A stretch of 64,000 bases of DNA from DAIDKA01 sp963708865 (GCA_963708865.1 CAVPUC010000008.1:310001-374000), one strand, 5' to 3'. Positions 1 to 10,230 are shown, numbered from the stretch's first letter. Numbers and translations are program-made. Notes: generated by a model not told the origin, from the letters alone.

Positions 1-3000
1 CGGTGTGCATTTCACCGTCGTACTCGACTTCCTCATCGCCGCGGGCCTCGACCACCGTGCCGTCCTCGAGCGTGAACTTGTAGACCGTGTTTTTGAGGTC
101 CGCTTCCTTCACCAGCACGCCCTGGAAGGCCTCCGGATTGAAGCGGAACGTGGTGCAGCCCTTCAGCCCCTGTTCATGGGCGTACAGGTAAATATCCTTG
201 AACTTGTCGTACGCAAAGTTCGTCGGGACATTGGCGGTCTTGGAAATTGAGGAGTCGACCCACTTCTGCGCGGCGGCCTGGATGTCCACATGCTGCTTCG
301 GACTCACATCATCGGCGGAAATGAAGTAGTCCGGCAGCTTCTCCGCATCGTTGGTCGCATCCGGCCGCGCCTTGGAATTGACCAGTTCGCGATAAGCCAG
401 CGACTCAAACGAGAAGACGTCGATCTTTTCCTTGGACTTCTTGCCTTCGCGAATCACATTGCGGAAGTAATGATGCGCAAATGAAGGCTCGATGCCGTTG
501 GAGGCATTATTGGCCAACGACAACGAAATGGTGCCGGTCGGCGCGATGGAGCTGTGATGCGTGAAACGCGCGCCGACCTCGGCCAGCTCGTGCACCAGCT
601 GCGGCGCCACTTCCGCGATGCGCTGCATGTAGCGGCTGTAGCGGGCATGCAGCACGCGGCCGGCGATGCGGGCACCCGGGCGCCAGCCATCGCGGGCCAT
701 CTCGGGGCGCTTGCGCAGCATCTCCTTGGTGACCGTGAACTCCTCGTTCATGATCGGCGCGGGGCCCTTCTCGCGCGCCAGATCCAGCGCCGCCTCCCAG
801 CCCGCCACGGCCATCTCGCGGGAAATGTCTTCGGTGAACTTCACCGACTCCTCGGAGCCGTACTTCATGCCGAGGCAGGTGATGGTGCTGCCGAGTCCGA
901 GAAAACCCATGCCGTGGCGGCGCTTGCGCACGATCTCGCCGCGCTGTTTTTCCAGCGGCAGGCCGTTGATCTCCACGACGTTGTCCAGCATGCGGGTGAA
1001 CACCCGCACCACTTCGCGGTACTCGTCCCAATCAAATTCGGCGTAATCGGTGAACGGATGACGCACGAAACGCGTGAGATTGACCGAGCCGAGCAGGCAC
1101 GAACCATAGGGCGGCAACGGTTGTTCGCCGCATTGCCCTGTCACCAGGCCGTTAAAAATAACGGAGTTTCTGTCTTCCTGCGTCGTATCAAACACCGCCT
1201 CGCGACCTGCCGGTGTAATCTCTTTGATGCGGGAAGTGAAACTCTGCGATTTTTTCAGCGCCTTGCCGACCGTCCAGTCGCGATATTCGGAATTCTTGGA
1301 TTCAGTCAGGAAGCCGACTTCGCTCATGTATCGGTCCCGCGACTCACCGTCGATCACGAGCTCGTAATCAGCCTTGCAGTTATAGGATCGCTTGGTGCCC
1401 TTACCGTCCGGCAGGATTCGCTGACCCGCCTCCCGTCTCTTATAGATTCGCGTGAAGATGCCGAGATTGGCCAGGAGCATCTGCACGTCTTTCAATAGTG
1501 ACGGAACACTCGAGGCCAATCGCACTGAGCAGGTCGTGCTGGTCTGCCCGGAAACATTGACGGTGCCGTCACTTTGAAACAGGGCGCGCAGGTAGCCCTT
1601 TACGCACTCCTCGTTACCCCGCCATACGATTTCTGGGACGGCGGTCTTCAGGGCCGGCGTGATTCCGTACATCTCAAAGAGAACGCGGGTGAGCAGAACG
1701 GAGCGGATCATCACCAGATTGCGCTCGGGAACCGCCACCGCACTGACCTGATAGCTCCTGGCGCGCTCGGCCCAGCCCGCAATCATGGCGTTCGCGTAGG
1801 CAACGACGGTCTCCGATAGATCGCGATCAACGCCCCAGAGATTCAGCACGGCGGCTTGCTGGCCTTTACCGCGATTCGTGAAATGCCCATCGCCGGTGAG
1901 CAGACCCAGCAGCACGCCGAGTTCACCGTTGCCGCATCCGCCGAACTGCCCCACTGCGGACTGGATCAGCAGTTCGTCGCCCGGTTTCAGGTCCCGCAGC
2001 TTGATTTTCCCACGCGTCGTATAGAAGTCATGCCACTCGGTGGCCTTGATTTCGTAGCCCGCCTCCGTCACCACGCGATAGACTTCGGCAGAAGGTGACG
2101 TCATGAATGCCGGAACGGCCTTGCGAACGGTCGCGCCCATGCCTTCACCCAGCGTACGGGTATCCACCGTCGCCTGGATCTCCAGATTGCGCTCGTACAG
2201 ATCGCCGATGCGCACCATGCCGTACTGGGTCGCCAGCCGCGTATCCGCAGTCACGCACGGGTTGGTCGCGCGGATATCCTCGCACCACCAGTTGTTGTTC
2301 ATCTCATTGACGCGGTCGATGAGGATGAAGCCGGGCTCGGCGAAATCGTAGGTGGACGTCATGATGACGTCCCACAGGCGTCGCGCCGGGATCGTCTTGT
2401 AGATCTTGCAGGCGACCAGGCCTTCTTCGTTGACGACATACCCGTCATGAACCGGCCATTCGCGCCAGATGTAGCTGCTGGCGTCCTCGAGGTTCGCGCC
2501 TTCGGTCTCGGCCTCCTTCTTGCTGACCGGGAACGCGAGCTTCCAGTCGCGCTCCTCGCGCACCGCGCTCATGAACTCATCGGTGATCAGCAGCGACAGG
2601 TTGAACTGGCGCAGGCGGCCGTTCTCGCGCTTGGCACGCACAAACTCCAGGACATCCGGATGCCCCACATCGAACGTGCCCATCTGCGCGCCGCGTCGGC
2701 CACCGGCCGAGGACACGGTAAAGCACATCTTGTCGAAGATATCCATGAACGACAGCGGGCCGGACGTATAGGCGCCCGCACCCGACACATAGGCGCCGCG
2801 CGGCCGCAGGGTCGAGTGCTCGTAGCCGATGCCGCAGCCCGCCTTCAAGGTGAGGCCGGCCTCGTGCACCTTGTTGAGGATGTCATCCATCGAATCGCGG
2901 ATGGTGCCGGACACGGTGCAGTTGATGGTCGACGTGGCGGGCTTGTGCTCGAGCGCGCCGGCATTGGAGGTGACGCGCCCGGCGGGGATCGCGCCGCGCC

Positions 3001-3223
3001 GCAGCGCCCACAGAAAGCGTTCGTTCCACTGCTCGCGCGCTTCGGGCAGCTCGACATCCGCGAGTGCCCGCGCCACGCGTTTGTAGGTGTCGTCCATCGA
3101 CTTGTCGATGGGCGATCCGTCCTTCGCAGTGAGTCGATATTTCTTGTCCCAGATGTCCAGGGAAGCTTCCTGGAACGGAACGGTATCGATCTCGCGCGGT
3201 TCAATTTTCACAAGCGTATTCAT
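1..3223 (-). CDS. nrdJ: Adenosylcobalamin-dependent ribonucleotide reductase (class II), intein-containing, 3' end outside window
   Basis: Reduces ribonucleotides to deoxyribonucleotides using a coenzyme-B12-generated thiyl radical. The frame opens at ATG 3223 and stays open to the window edge (about 1074 codons visible). Class II hallmarks are the early redox cysteine in NCTVSGTI, the glycine-rich GGRRGAQMGTFDVGHPDV stretch, FNLSLLI, and the active-site NPCGEQPLP motif. That motif is split: NP is followed by an intein (residues 323-697), and CGEQPLPPYG resumes at Cys698. After splicing the enzyme would have the normal sequence. Downstream blocks such as APTGTISLSLANNASNGIEPSF are intact. A promoter and an NrdR-box-like palindrome lie just upstream. 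The family call is firm; the C-terminal cysteines are not visible here. Confidence 0.95.
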   Translation of the reverse strand, partial: MNTLVKIEPREIDTVPFQEASLDIWDKKYRLTAKDGSPIDKSMDDTYKRVARALADVELPEAREQWNERFLWALRRGAIPAGRVTSNAGALEHKPATSTINCTVSGTIRDSMDDILNKVHEAGLTLKAGCGIGYEHSTLRPRGAYVSGAGAYTSGPLSFMDIFDKMCFTVSSAGGRRGAQMGTFDVGHPDVLEFVRAKRENGRLRQFNLSLLITDEFMSAVREERDWKLAFPVSKKEAETEGANLEDASSYIWREWPVHDGYVVNEEGLVACKIYKTIPARRLWDVIMTSTYDFAEPGFILIDRVNEMNNNWWCEDIRATNPCVTADTRLATQYGMVRIGDLYERNLEIQATVDTRTLGEGMGATVRKAVPAFMTSPSAEVYRVVTEAGYEIKATEWHDFYTTRGKIKLRDLKPGDELLIQSAVGQFGGCGNGELGVLLGLLTGDGHFTNRGKGQQAAVLNLWGVDRDLSETVVAYANAMIAGWAERARSYQVSAVAVPERNLVMIRSVLLTRVLFEMYGITPALKTAVPEIVWRGNEECVKGYLRALFQSDGTVNVSGQTSTTCSVRLASSVPSLLKDVQMLLANLGIFTRIYKRREAGQRILPDGKGTKRSYNCKADYELVIDGESRDRYMSEVGFLTESKNSEYRDWTVGKALKKSQSFTSRIKEITPAGREAVFDTTQEDRNSVIFNGLVTGQCGEQPLPPYGSCLLGSVNLTRFVRHPFTDYAEFDWDEYREVVRVFTRMLDNVVEINGLPLEKQRGEIVRKRRHGMGFLGLGSTITCLGMKYGSEESVKFTEDISREMAVAGWEAALDLAREKGPAPIMNEEFTVTKEMLRKRPEMARDGWRPGARIAGRVLHARYSRYMQRIAEVAPQLVHELAEVGARFTHHSSIAPTGTISLSLANNASNGIEPSFAHHYFRNVIREGKKSKEKIDVFSFESLAYRELVNSKARPDATNDAEKLPDYFISADDVSPKQHVDIQAAAQKWVDSSISKTANVPTNFAYDKFKDIYLYAHEQGLKGCTTFRFNPEAFQGVLVKEADLKNTVYKFTLEDGTVVEARGDEEVEYDGEMHT
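1133..2257 (-). mobile_element. Intein with LAGLIDADG homing endonuclease in nrdJ
   Basis: A 375-residue in-frame insertion begins at Cys323 (CVTADTRLATQYG, intein block A) and ends just before Cys698. Block B is visible as T395-E-W-H398 in the stretch TEWHDFYTTRGKIKLRDL, followed by KPGDEL. Block F is AVFDTTQEDRNSVIFNG. Two LAGLIDADG-type helices are present: LLGLLTGDG at residues 438-446 and YLRALFQSDG at 544-553. The C-terminal junction reads LVTGQ|C: the usual penultimate His and terminal Asn are replaced by Gly and Gln, with Cys as the +1 residue. Inteins ending in Gln are known in some ribonucleotide reductases. Both the splicing and endonuclease parts look intact, so activity is plausible. 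Confidence 0.93.
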
Positions 3224-3255
3224 TGTATTCGAGACGCTCCGCATCCCCAGAGGAG

Positions 3256-3275
3256 CGACACAAGATCTTGTGTCG
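3256..3275. promoter_or_regulatory. NrdR-box-like operator
   Basis: A perfect 20-bp palindrome, CGACACAAGATCTTGTGTCG. Its central 16 bases match the published NrdR-box consensus (ACACWATATATWGTGT) at 14 of 16 positions. It lies about 33 bp before the nrdJ start codon and directly downstream of the predicted -10 element, overlapping the likely transcription start, as expected of a repressor site. Only one copy is seen, whereas NrdR boxes usually occur in pairs. No nrdR gene is in the window. Confidence 0.6.
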
Positions 3276-3283
3276 AGCGGCCG

Positions 3284-3312
3284 AGATTAAAGACGTGCAA
3301 CATAACCGTCAA
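3284..3312 (-). promoter_or_regulatory. Sigma-70-type promoter of nrdJ
   Basis: Read on the minus strand, TTGACG (3312-3307), a 17-bp spacer, then TAATCT (3289-3284). The predicted start of transcription is near 3277, about 55 nt before the nrdJ ATG. The -35 box is 5/6 to consensus; the -10 is weaker, with an overlapping TTTAAT one base earlier. The rest of the gap to hsp20 (3313-3549) shows no gene and no B12-box-like riboswitch core. Confidence 0.5.
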
Positions 3313-3549
3313 GAATCGCATGGCTCAGTTTTTTGGATTATTTAGCGTTGTTAAAACAACGAGTTACAGAATAATTGGCTGCGGCGGACCCGGCCAAAAC
3401 TGCGTTAAGAGGCAAAAAATTCATTTACGGCGCAGCCCAAGATGTTGTGCCCGGTGCCCACAGACTGTACGCAGCTGCCGCACAGGTTGCCCACAGGGTT
3501 TACAACACGGTTTGCGGCCATAAATCGATCCGTGGCCGCCGCTGCGGCC

Positions 3550-3576
3550 CTTGAAAGCCGGTCAGCCAGCCATAGA
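3550..3576 (+). promoter_or_regulatory. Putative heat-shock (sigma-32-type) promoter of hsp20
   Basis: CTTGAAA at 3550-3556 matches the sigma-32 -35 element exactly. About 11-14 bp later comes GCCATAGAT, which resembles the CCCCATNT -10 element in part. It lies about 45-70 nt before the hsp20 ATG, where a heat-shock promoter is expected for a small heat-shock protein. Confidence 0.45.
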
Positions 3577-3620
3577 TCGGTGTCATTCGCGGTTATCGCG
3601 AGCAATTTTTGGAGACCCAC

Positions 3621-3983
3621 ATGACTTTTGTCCGCTACGAGGCCCGCAATGTGGCCTGGATTCCTTCCGTTGATGTGCATGAAGAGACCGAGCGCTATGT
3701 CGTGCGCGCCGATCTGCCGGGCGTCAGTCCGGATGACATTGAAGTGACCGCCGATGCCGGCGTGCTCACGATCAAGGGCGAGCGCAAAGCCTCTGCAGAG
3801 AAGACCGAAGGCGGCTACCAGCGCGTCGAGCGCGTGGCTGGCAACTTCGTGCGGCGCTTCACGCTGCCGGAAGCCGCGCAGACCGATGCGATCAAGGCGA
3901 CCCATGTCAACGGCGTGCTCGAGCTGTCGATTCCCAAGCAGGCGAAGCCCGAGGTCCGTCGTATCAAGGTCGAAGCCGCCTGA
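3621..3983 (+). CDS. Hsp20/alpha-crystallin family small heat-shock protein
   Basis: A 120-residue cytoplasmic ATP-independent holdase chaperone that binds unfolding proteins under stress. The alpha-crystallin domain covers roughly residues 15-115, with PSVDVHEETERYVVRADLPGV at its start, GVLTIKGERK in the middle and the diagnostic NGVLELSIPK near the C-terminus. ATG 3621 is preferred over the upstream in-frame TTG 3609 because a GGAG Shine-Dalgarno (3611-3614) sits 6 nt before it. A sigma-32-like promoter lies upstream. The degQ-like protease gene follows on the same strand after about 110 bp, so protein quality control genes are grouped here. Confidence 0.95.
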   Translation: MTFVRYEARNVAWIPSVDVHEETERYVVRADLPGVSPDDIEVTADAGVLTIKGERKASAEKTEGGYQRVERVAGNFVRRFTLPEAAQTDAIKATHVNGVLELSIPKQAKPEVRRIKVEAA

Positions 3984-4090
3984 TCCAGCGTCTGACCTGA
4001 GGCCGGCGCGCGTACCGCGTGCGCCGCCGACCTGTCGAGCAGCTGCCGGGCTACAATGCCCGGCATCTTCTCTTTAGGATCATCGCAACG

Positions 4091-5490
<1,400 letters not shown>

Positions 5491-5497
<7 letters not shown>

Positions 5498-6546
5498 ACC
5501 GCGCACACCTGCGCAGCGCGCGCCGCCGCCGGCTGCTTTGAGAGCTTGCGCACGGCAGCATAGAAACGCGGCAGATCGCCATCCTCTTGGGCCAGCAGCC
5601 GCTGGAATCCCGGCATGCAATCCTCATAAGTCGCAACGGAGGCGAGTTGCGCGTTGTTGAGACCCTTGGCCAGCCACGGGCCGTAACCCGAGGGTGCGCC
5701 GAGGCGCTTCTCGGTCGCGCGAATCGCCCCGGCCAGGACCGCCAGACGCGCCTGCTTGGCGGCACGCATCTCATCGGCTGGCAGCTTCGAAGCATACAGG
5801 CGTGCCAGATCCAGGCGCGCCTGTTTCAGCAGGCCCGAGTATTCCCTGGCCCGTGATTCGCTGCGGTGGAACCGTTCAATGTCGGCGGGACGCCCCTTCA
5901 CGGCCAACCAGCGCGCGAGCCCGGCTTCCTCCACGGTGTTGGCAAACGCTTCGTTGAAGGCCGAGTCGCCCGGTACGTAGACAAGCTGATGGGCGAGTTC
6001 ATGAAAAATGATGGCGGCGAGCTGGTCGCGGCCATACGGCAGCATGGTGTTCAAGACCGGGTCGTCGAAGTGCCCCAGGGTCGAGTAGGCCGGCACGCCG
6101 CCAACGACGGTGTCGTAGCCGTGTCTTGCGAGCTTGTCGGCATAGGCTTGGGCGGATTTCTGGCGGAAATAACCGCGGTAGGGGACGCACCCGGCGATAG
6201 GGAAGCACCACACCTTCGGCCGCACGGAAAACTCGGGCGCAGCAACCACATTCCACACCACGTAGGGGCGTCCGATGTCGGCGTACAACCGATAGCTGCG
6301 GTTGTCCGGCAGGCCCAGGCTTTGACTGGCGAAGTCACGCGCCGCGCTCACCTCAGCCAAGGTATCGCGCACCGTCGGCGCCGTTTTAGGATCTGCCACC
6401 ACTTCTTTGATGGGACGCCGGTCCACCAGGATCTGCGCCTGCCCGCGCGCCGCCTGCAGCAGGTACAGGCTCCCGCAGGCAGGGAGGATGCTGGCGGCGC
6501 CCAGCAGCAGCGTGATCGTCAGGAGCTTGCGACTCTCGGTTAACAT
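5491..6546 (-). CDS. Lipoprotein zinc aminopeptidase (PF10023-like)
   Basis: A 351-residue predicted lipoprotein: MLTESRKLLTITLLLG then lipobox ILPAC, so Cys20 should be lipidated. The zinc-peptidase motif HELAH lies in IIFHELAHQLVYV, followed by a glutamate-rich NEAFANTVEEAG segment that could supply the third ligand. This matches the family annotated as putative aminopeptidase (DUF2265) in proteobacteria; the substrate is unknown. The start codon lies only 6 bp from the divergent cca start, so its promoter must be inside cca or overlap both starts. Confidence 0.82.
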
Positions 6547-6552
6547 GAGCCG

Positions 6553-7803
6553 ATGCAAGTGTACTTGGTAGGCGGTGCGGTTCGTGACCGACTTCTCGGC
6601 CGCACCGTGGGCGAGCGCGATTGGGTGGTCGTCGGGGCGACGCCTGCGCAGCTTACCGCGCAGGGCTACAGCGCCGTCGGCAAGGACTTCCCGGTGTTCC
6701 TGCACCCCAAGTCCAAAGAGGAATATGCGCTGGCGCGCCAGGAACGCAAGGTCGCCCCCGGCTACCACGGATTCACCACGGTGTTCTCACCAGAGGTCAC
6801 CTTGGAGGAGGACCTGAAACGCCGCGACCTCACCATCAACGCCATGGCCGAAGATGCCGCCGGCAACATCGTGGATCCCTACGGCGGTCAGCGCGATCTT
6901 GCGGCCCGCCTCCTGCGCCATGTGTCGGAAGCGTTCGTCGAGGACCCGGTGCGCGTGCTGCGCGTCGCGCGCTTCGCGGCGCGCTTTGCGGATGAGGGGT
7001 TTCGTATCGCCCCGGAAACCGCGGCGCTCATGGCGCACATGACGGCAAGCGGCGAGATCGCTGCGCTCACGCCAGAGCGGGTGTGGCGGGAAACCGCGCG
7101 CGCGCTGCTCGAACCGCATCCGCAAGTGTTCTTTGAGATTCTGCGTGAATGTGGCGCACTGGCCGTGCTGATGCCCGAAGTGGCCGCGCTCCACGGCGTG
7201 CCCCAGCCGGCGAAATGGCATCCGGAAATCGACACCTTCGTGCATGTCATGCTGGCGCTCGGGATCGCGGCCCGGCACCAGGCATCGCTCGCGGTGCGCT
7301 ATGCGGTACTGGCGCACGATCTGGGCAAGGCACTGACTCCCCAGGAGCAGTGGCCCAGTCATCATCAGCACGAAGAGCGGGGACTTGCGCCCATCGAGCA
7401 GTTGTCACAGCGCCTGCGCGTGCCGAATGATTGCCGGGAACTCGCGCTCCTCACCTCGCGCCACCACACGCTGGTGCATCGGGCGCTGTCGCTGCGGGCC
7501 GAGACGCTCATGAAACTGTTCGCCGAAACCGACGCTTTCCGTCGCCCGGAGCGTTTCGCCGAACTGCTGCTGGCCTGCGAGTGCGACGCGCGCGGCCGCG
7601 CGGGGCTGGAATCGCGGGCTTATCCGCAGGCGGATTATCTGCGCCAGGCGCATGCGGCAGCCGCGGCGGTGAACCTCACGGCGGAAGAGCGCGCGGGCCT
7701 TGCGGGTCCGCAGATCGGCGCGGCCCTGCAGCTGCGGCGGCTGGCGGCGGTCACGCAGCTGCGAGAGCTTGCCACAGCGAGTCGCGCAGATCCTGATGCC
7801 TGA
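6553..7803 (+). CDS. cca: CCA tRNA nucleotidyltransferase
   Basis: A 416-residue enzyme that builds or repairs the 3'-CCA of tRNAs from CTP and ATP. The E. coli-type nucleotidyltransferase core is clear: VGGAVRD at 6-12, a GERDWVVVG motif at 20-28, LKRRDLTINA in the RRDxT motif, EDPVRVLRVARFAAR in the RNA-binding neck, and an HD phosphohydrolase domain (LAHDLGKALT, about residues 254-263, plus HHQHEERG). The first metal carboxylate of the DxD pair is Glu21 where E. coli has Asp; Asp23 is kept. The tRNA at 62.4 kb lacks an encoded CCA and would need this enzyme. The 3' end overlaps the convergent methyltransferase by 53 nt. Confidence 0.96.
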   Translation: MQVYLVGGAVRDRLLGRTVGERDWVVVGATPAQLTAQGYSAVGKDFPVFLHPKSKEEYALARQERKVAPGYHGFTTVFSPEVTLEEDLKRRDLTINAMAEDAAGNIVDPYGGQRDLAARLLRHVSEAFVEDPVRVLRVARFAARFADEGFRIAPETAALMAHMTASGEIAALTPERVWRETARALLEPHPQVFFEILRECGALAVLMPEVAALHGVPQPAKWHPEIDTFVHVMLALGIAARHQASLAVRYAVLAHDLGKALTPQEQWPSHHQHEERGLAPIEQLSQRLRVPNDCRELALLTSRHHTLVHRALSLRAETLMKLFAETDAFRRPERFAELLLACECDARGRAGLESRAYPQADYLRQAHAAAAAVNLTAEERAGLAGPQIGAALQLRRLAAVTQLRELATASRADPDA

Positions 7804-8959
7804 AGGCATCGAGCGGGGCCTCGATGCCCCGACCCAGCGCCAGCAACTTGAAGGCCTCGCCCATCTCACCGGGCATCAGCAAGCGCCGCGCCTCACCGGC
7901 GAGCCGCGCCTGCTCAATGGCGCCACCGGCCTGCGCCAGCAGTTCGGCAATGCCCGCGCCCAGGAGAAATCCGGCCTGCGTGGCAAAGCCCAGCACCTCG
8001 AGGCCCGCCGTCTGGGCGGCGAGCGCCACGCGCGTGAAATCCACCCATGCGGTGATGTCCTGCACCCCCACGTGAATCAACGGATCAAAATGTGCGCGAT
8101 GTTTGAAATGACAGCTGAGCGTTCCGGAGGCGCGCTGCGGATGGTAGTACTGCGCCCGCGGCAGGCCGTAATCAAACAGCAGCATGGCGCCGTGCGCGAG
8201 ACACGCCGCGAGGCTCGCGACCCATGGATCGGCCAGCAGGCACAGCTCCGAGGTGTAGCCGGGTGGCAGGGGTGTCTGCAGGTCCGTACTCAGCGCCTGA
8301 ACCGCCGCCGTCAACGCCGCATCGGCGGGCCGTCGCGCCCAGGCCAATGTGCCGTCCACGGTGTGCGTCACCCCGAGCTCCTCAATCCGCGGCTCGTGCA
8401 TGACGAACCGCCGACACGGCAACGCGTCCAGTACCTCGTTGGCCAGAATGACACCCGCCATCGGCTCCTCCGGCAGCTGCTGCAGCCAGCGAACGCGCGA
8501 GCGCAGCTCGGCGGGCAATGCCGCGAGGCGCTGCCGCTGGCGTTCGGCGAGGTCCGCACTGACCTCCAGGATGTCGTAGCGCACCGGCAGCGCCCCTGCG
8601 GCCGCCAGCTCCTCAAGGAGAGTGGCCGCCATGCTGCCGGTGCCGGCACCCAGCTCCAGAATGCTGCCGCCGGGGACGGCGGCGAGGATCTGCGCGCACT
8701 GGCGCGCCACACAGCGTGCGAACAGTGCCGACACCTCCGGCGCGGTGGTGAAGTCTCCGGCGCCGCCGATCTTGGTGCTACCGGCGCTGTAGTACCCCAG
8801 TCCCGGGGCGTACAGCGCGAGGTTCATGAAGGTCGCGAAATCGATGCAGCCTCCCGCCGCGTCGATGTGGTGCCTGATTCGCTGCAGCAGCGCGGCGGAA
8901 TGCGCCGCCTCGGCCGCATTGAGCGCTGGCAGCATTGGCAGTGGGCCCGATCGCGTCAT
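7751..8959 (-). CDS. SAM-dependent methyltransferase, MidA/NDUFAF7 family
   Basis: About 402 residues. The SAM-binding motif ILELGAGTGSMAATLL and the family marker FATFMNLALYAPGLGYYSAG identify the PF02636 (COG1565) family; in mitochondria NDUFAF7 methylates an arginine of a complex I subunit. The bacterial substrate is not established. LFDYGLPRAQYYHP and the C-terminal KLLALGRG are also typical. ATG 8959 is taken; a GTG at 8968 would add three residues and leave only 2 bp to the divergent reductase start. Cytoplasmic; no signal or membrane segment seen. Confidence 0.9.
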   Translation of the reverse strand: MTRSGPLPMLPALNAAEAAHSAALLQRIRHHIDAAGGCIDFATFMNLALYAPGLGYYSAGSTKIGGAGDFTTAPEVSALFARCVARQCAQILAAVPGGSILELGAGTGSMAATLLEELAAAGALPVRYDILEVSADLAERQRQRLAALPAELRSRVRWLQQLPEEPMAGVILANEVLDALPCRRFVMHEPRIEELGVTHTVDGTLAWARRPADAALTAAVQALSTDLQTPLPPGYTSELCLLADPWVASLAACLAHGAMLLFDYGLPRAQYYHPQRASGTLSCHFKHRAHFDPLIHVGVQDITAWVDFTRVALAAQTAGLEVLGFATQAGFLLGAGIAELLAQAGGAIEQARLAGEARRLLMPGEMGEAFKLLALGRGIEAPLDAFRHQDLRDSLWQALAAA

Positions 8960-8970
8960 AATGAGCACCT

Positions 8971-9726
8971 ATGACACCGACAGACGCGCAGCCCCTGGCC
9001 GGACAGACGGCATTGATCACCGGGGGTGCGCGCCGCCTCGGTGCCGCCATCGCGCGAGCCCTGCACGCGCAGGGCGCGAACGTGGTGATCCATCATCTGA
9101 AGTCCACGCAGGATGCCGCAGCGTTGATCAGCGCATTCAATGCGGCCCGCCCGCACTCCGCGCTCGCGGTGCAGGCGGACCTGCTGGATACGGCGCGCCT
9201 GCCTGAGCTCGCCGCCGCCGCCCTGCGCGGGTTTGGCCGGCTGGATATTCTCATCAACAACGCCTCGTCCTTCTACGCCACGCCCGTCGGCGCCATCACG
9301 CTCGCCCAGTTCGAGGATCTCTTCGGCACCAATTTCCGCGCACCGCTGTTTCTCGCCCAGGCCGTTGCGCCGGAGCTGCGACGGCGGCGCGGCTTGATCC
9401 TGAACATGGTCGATATCCACGGCATGAAGCCGCTCAAGGGCTATCCCACCTACAGCAGCGCCAAAGCCGCGCTGATCATGCTGACGAAGTCGCTGGCGCG
9501 GGAACTCGCGCCCGACGTGCGCGTCAATGGCATCGCGCCGGGACCGGTCATGTTTCCCGCCGATGTCGATGTCGCCATGCAGGCCGACATCATCGACAAG
9601 ACCCTGCTGAAGCGCTCGGGCGATCCGCAGGACATCGGCAAGGCGGCGCTGTACTTCGCCGCCATGGCGCCCTACGTCACCGGCCAGATCCTGGCGGTGG
9701 ACGGCGGTCGCAGCCTCACCGGCTAG
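8971..9726 (+). CDS. SDR-family pteridine reductase (FolM-like)
   Basis: A 251-residue short-chain dehydrogenase. The cofactor motif TGGARRLGAAIA (residues 17-28), with the Arg-Arg typical of NADPH-dependent pteridine reductases, is followed by NNASSFY and the active-site Tyr-x-x-x-Lys in YPTYSSAKAAL. C-terminal GQILAVDGGRSL is conserved. The neighbours folK and folB support a role in pterin/folate reduction, as for FolM (dihydromonapterin reductase). It converges on folK with a 4-nt overlap. Confidence 0.85.
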   Translation: MTPTDAQPLAGQTALITGGARRLGAAIARALHAQGANVVIHHLKSTQDAAALISAFNAARPHSALAVQADLLDTARLPELAAAALRGFGRLDILINNASSFYATPVGAITLAQFEDLFGTNFRAPLFLAQAVAPELRRRRGLILNMVDIHGMKPLKGYPTYSSAKAALIMLTKSLARELAPDVRVNGIAPGPVMFPADVDVAMQADIIDKTLLKRSGDPQDIGKAALYFAAMAPYVTGQILAVDGGRSLTG

Positions 9727-10229
9727 GCGCACGGACTCACCGTCGCGGCGGGCCGCACGGCGATCATCTCGTGAGCGGCCGTATCGAAGCCCGCCCACAG
9801 CTGCGCAATGCTGCGACCGTCGGTGGGGTGAGGCAGGTCGGGCGCGATGTCCGCCAGCGGGCCCAGCATGTAGGGCCGCAGCAGCAGATCCGGGCGCGGC
9901 AGTTGCAACTGCGGCTCAGCCAATACCAGATTCGCATACAGCAGGATGTCCAGATCCATGGTGCGTGCCGCCCATTTGGGCGCATCCGGCGCACGGCCGC
10001 ACAGCGCCTCCACCTCGCGCAGTTGCGCCCGCGTTTCATGCACGCTCAGCGCCGTGTCGAAACCGAATACGAAATTGATGAAGTCCTCACCCGCGAAACC
10101 GACGGCGGCGTTGCGATACCACGGCGAGACGCTCAATGGGCCGAAGCGGCGCGCAAGCTCGGTTTGCGCCCGCGCCAGATGCGTGTACGGATCGACATTG
10201 CTGCCGGCGGCGACGTAAACCCGGGCCAT
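9723..10229 (-). CDS. folK: 2-amino-4-hydroxy-6-hydroxymethyldihydropteridine diphosphokinase
   Basis: A 168-residue HPPK that transfers pyrophosphate from ATP to 6-hydroxymethyl-7,8-dihydropterin in folate synthesis. MARVYVAAGSNVDP is the typical N-terminus, SPWYRNAAVGF and FINFVFGFDT are conserved, and the metal/ATP motif is RTMDLDILLYAN, followed by LPRPDLLLRPYMLGPL. ATG 10229 is chosen because it begins one base after the folB stop, giving translational coupling. The longer in-frame extension into folB has no family support. Confidence 0.95.
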   Translation of the reverse strand: MARVYVAAGSNVDPYTHLARAQTELARRFGPLSVSPWYRNAAVGFAGEDFINFVFGFDTALSVHETRAQLREVEALCGRAPDAPKWAARTMDLDILLYANLVLAEPQLQLPRPDLLLRPYMLGPLADIAPDLPHPTDGRSIAQLWAGFDTAAHEMIAVRPAATVSPCA

Positions 10230-10230
10230 C

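Noticed and set aside
554..1498. Long plus-strand open frames over 1-3.5 kb
   Set aside because: They are antisense to the nrdJ/intein frame, which has continuous family sequence; GC-rich codons keep the opposite frames open.
3224..3608. Cobalamin riboswitch upstream of the B12-dependent reductase
   Set aside because: No B12-box or conserved riboswitch core was seen on either strand; a promoter plus NrdR-like site explains the region better.
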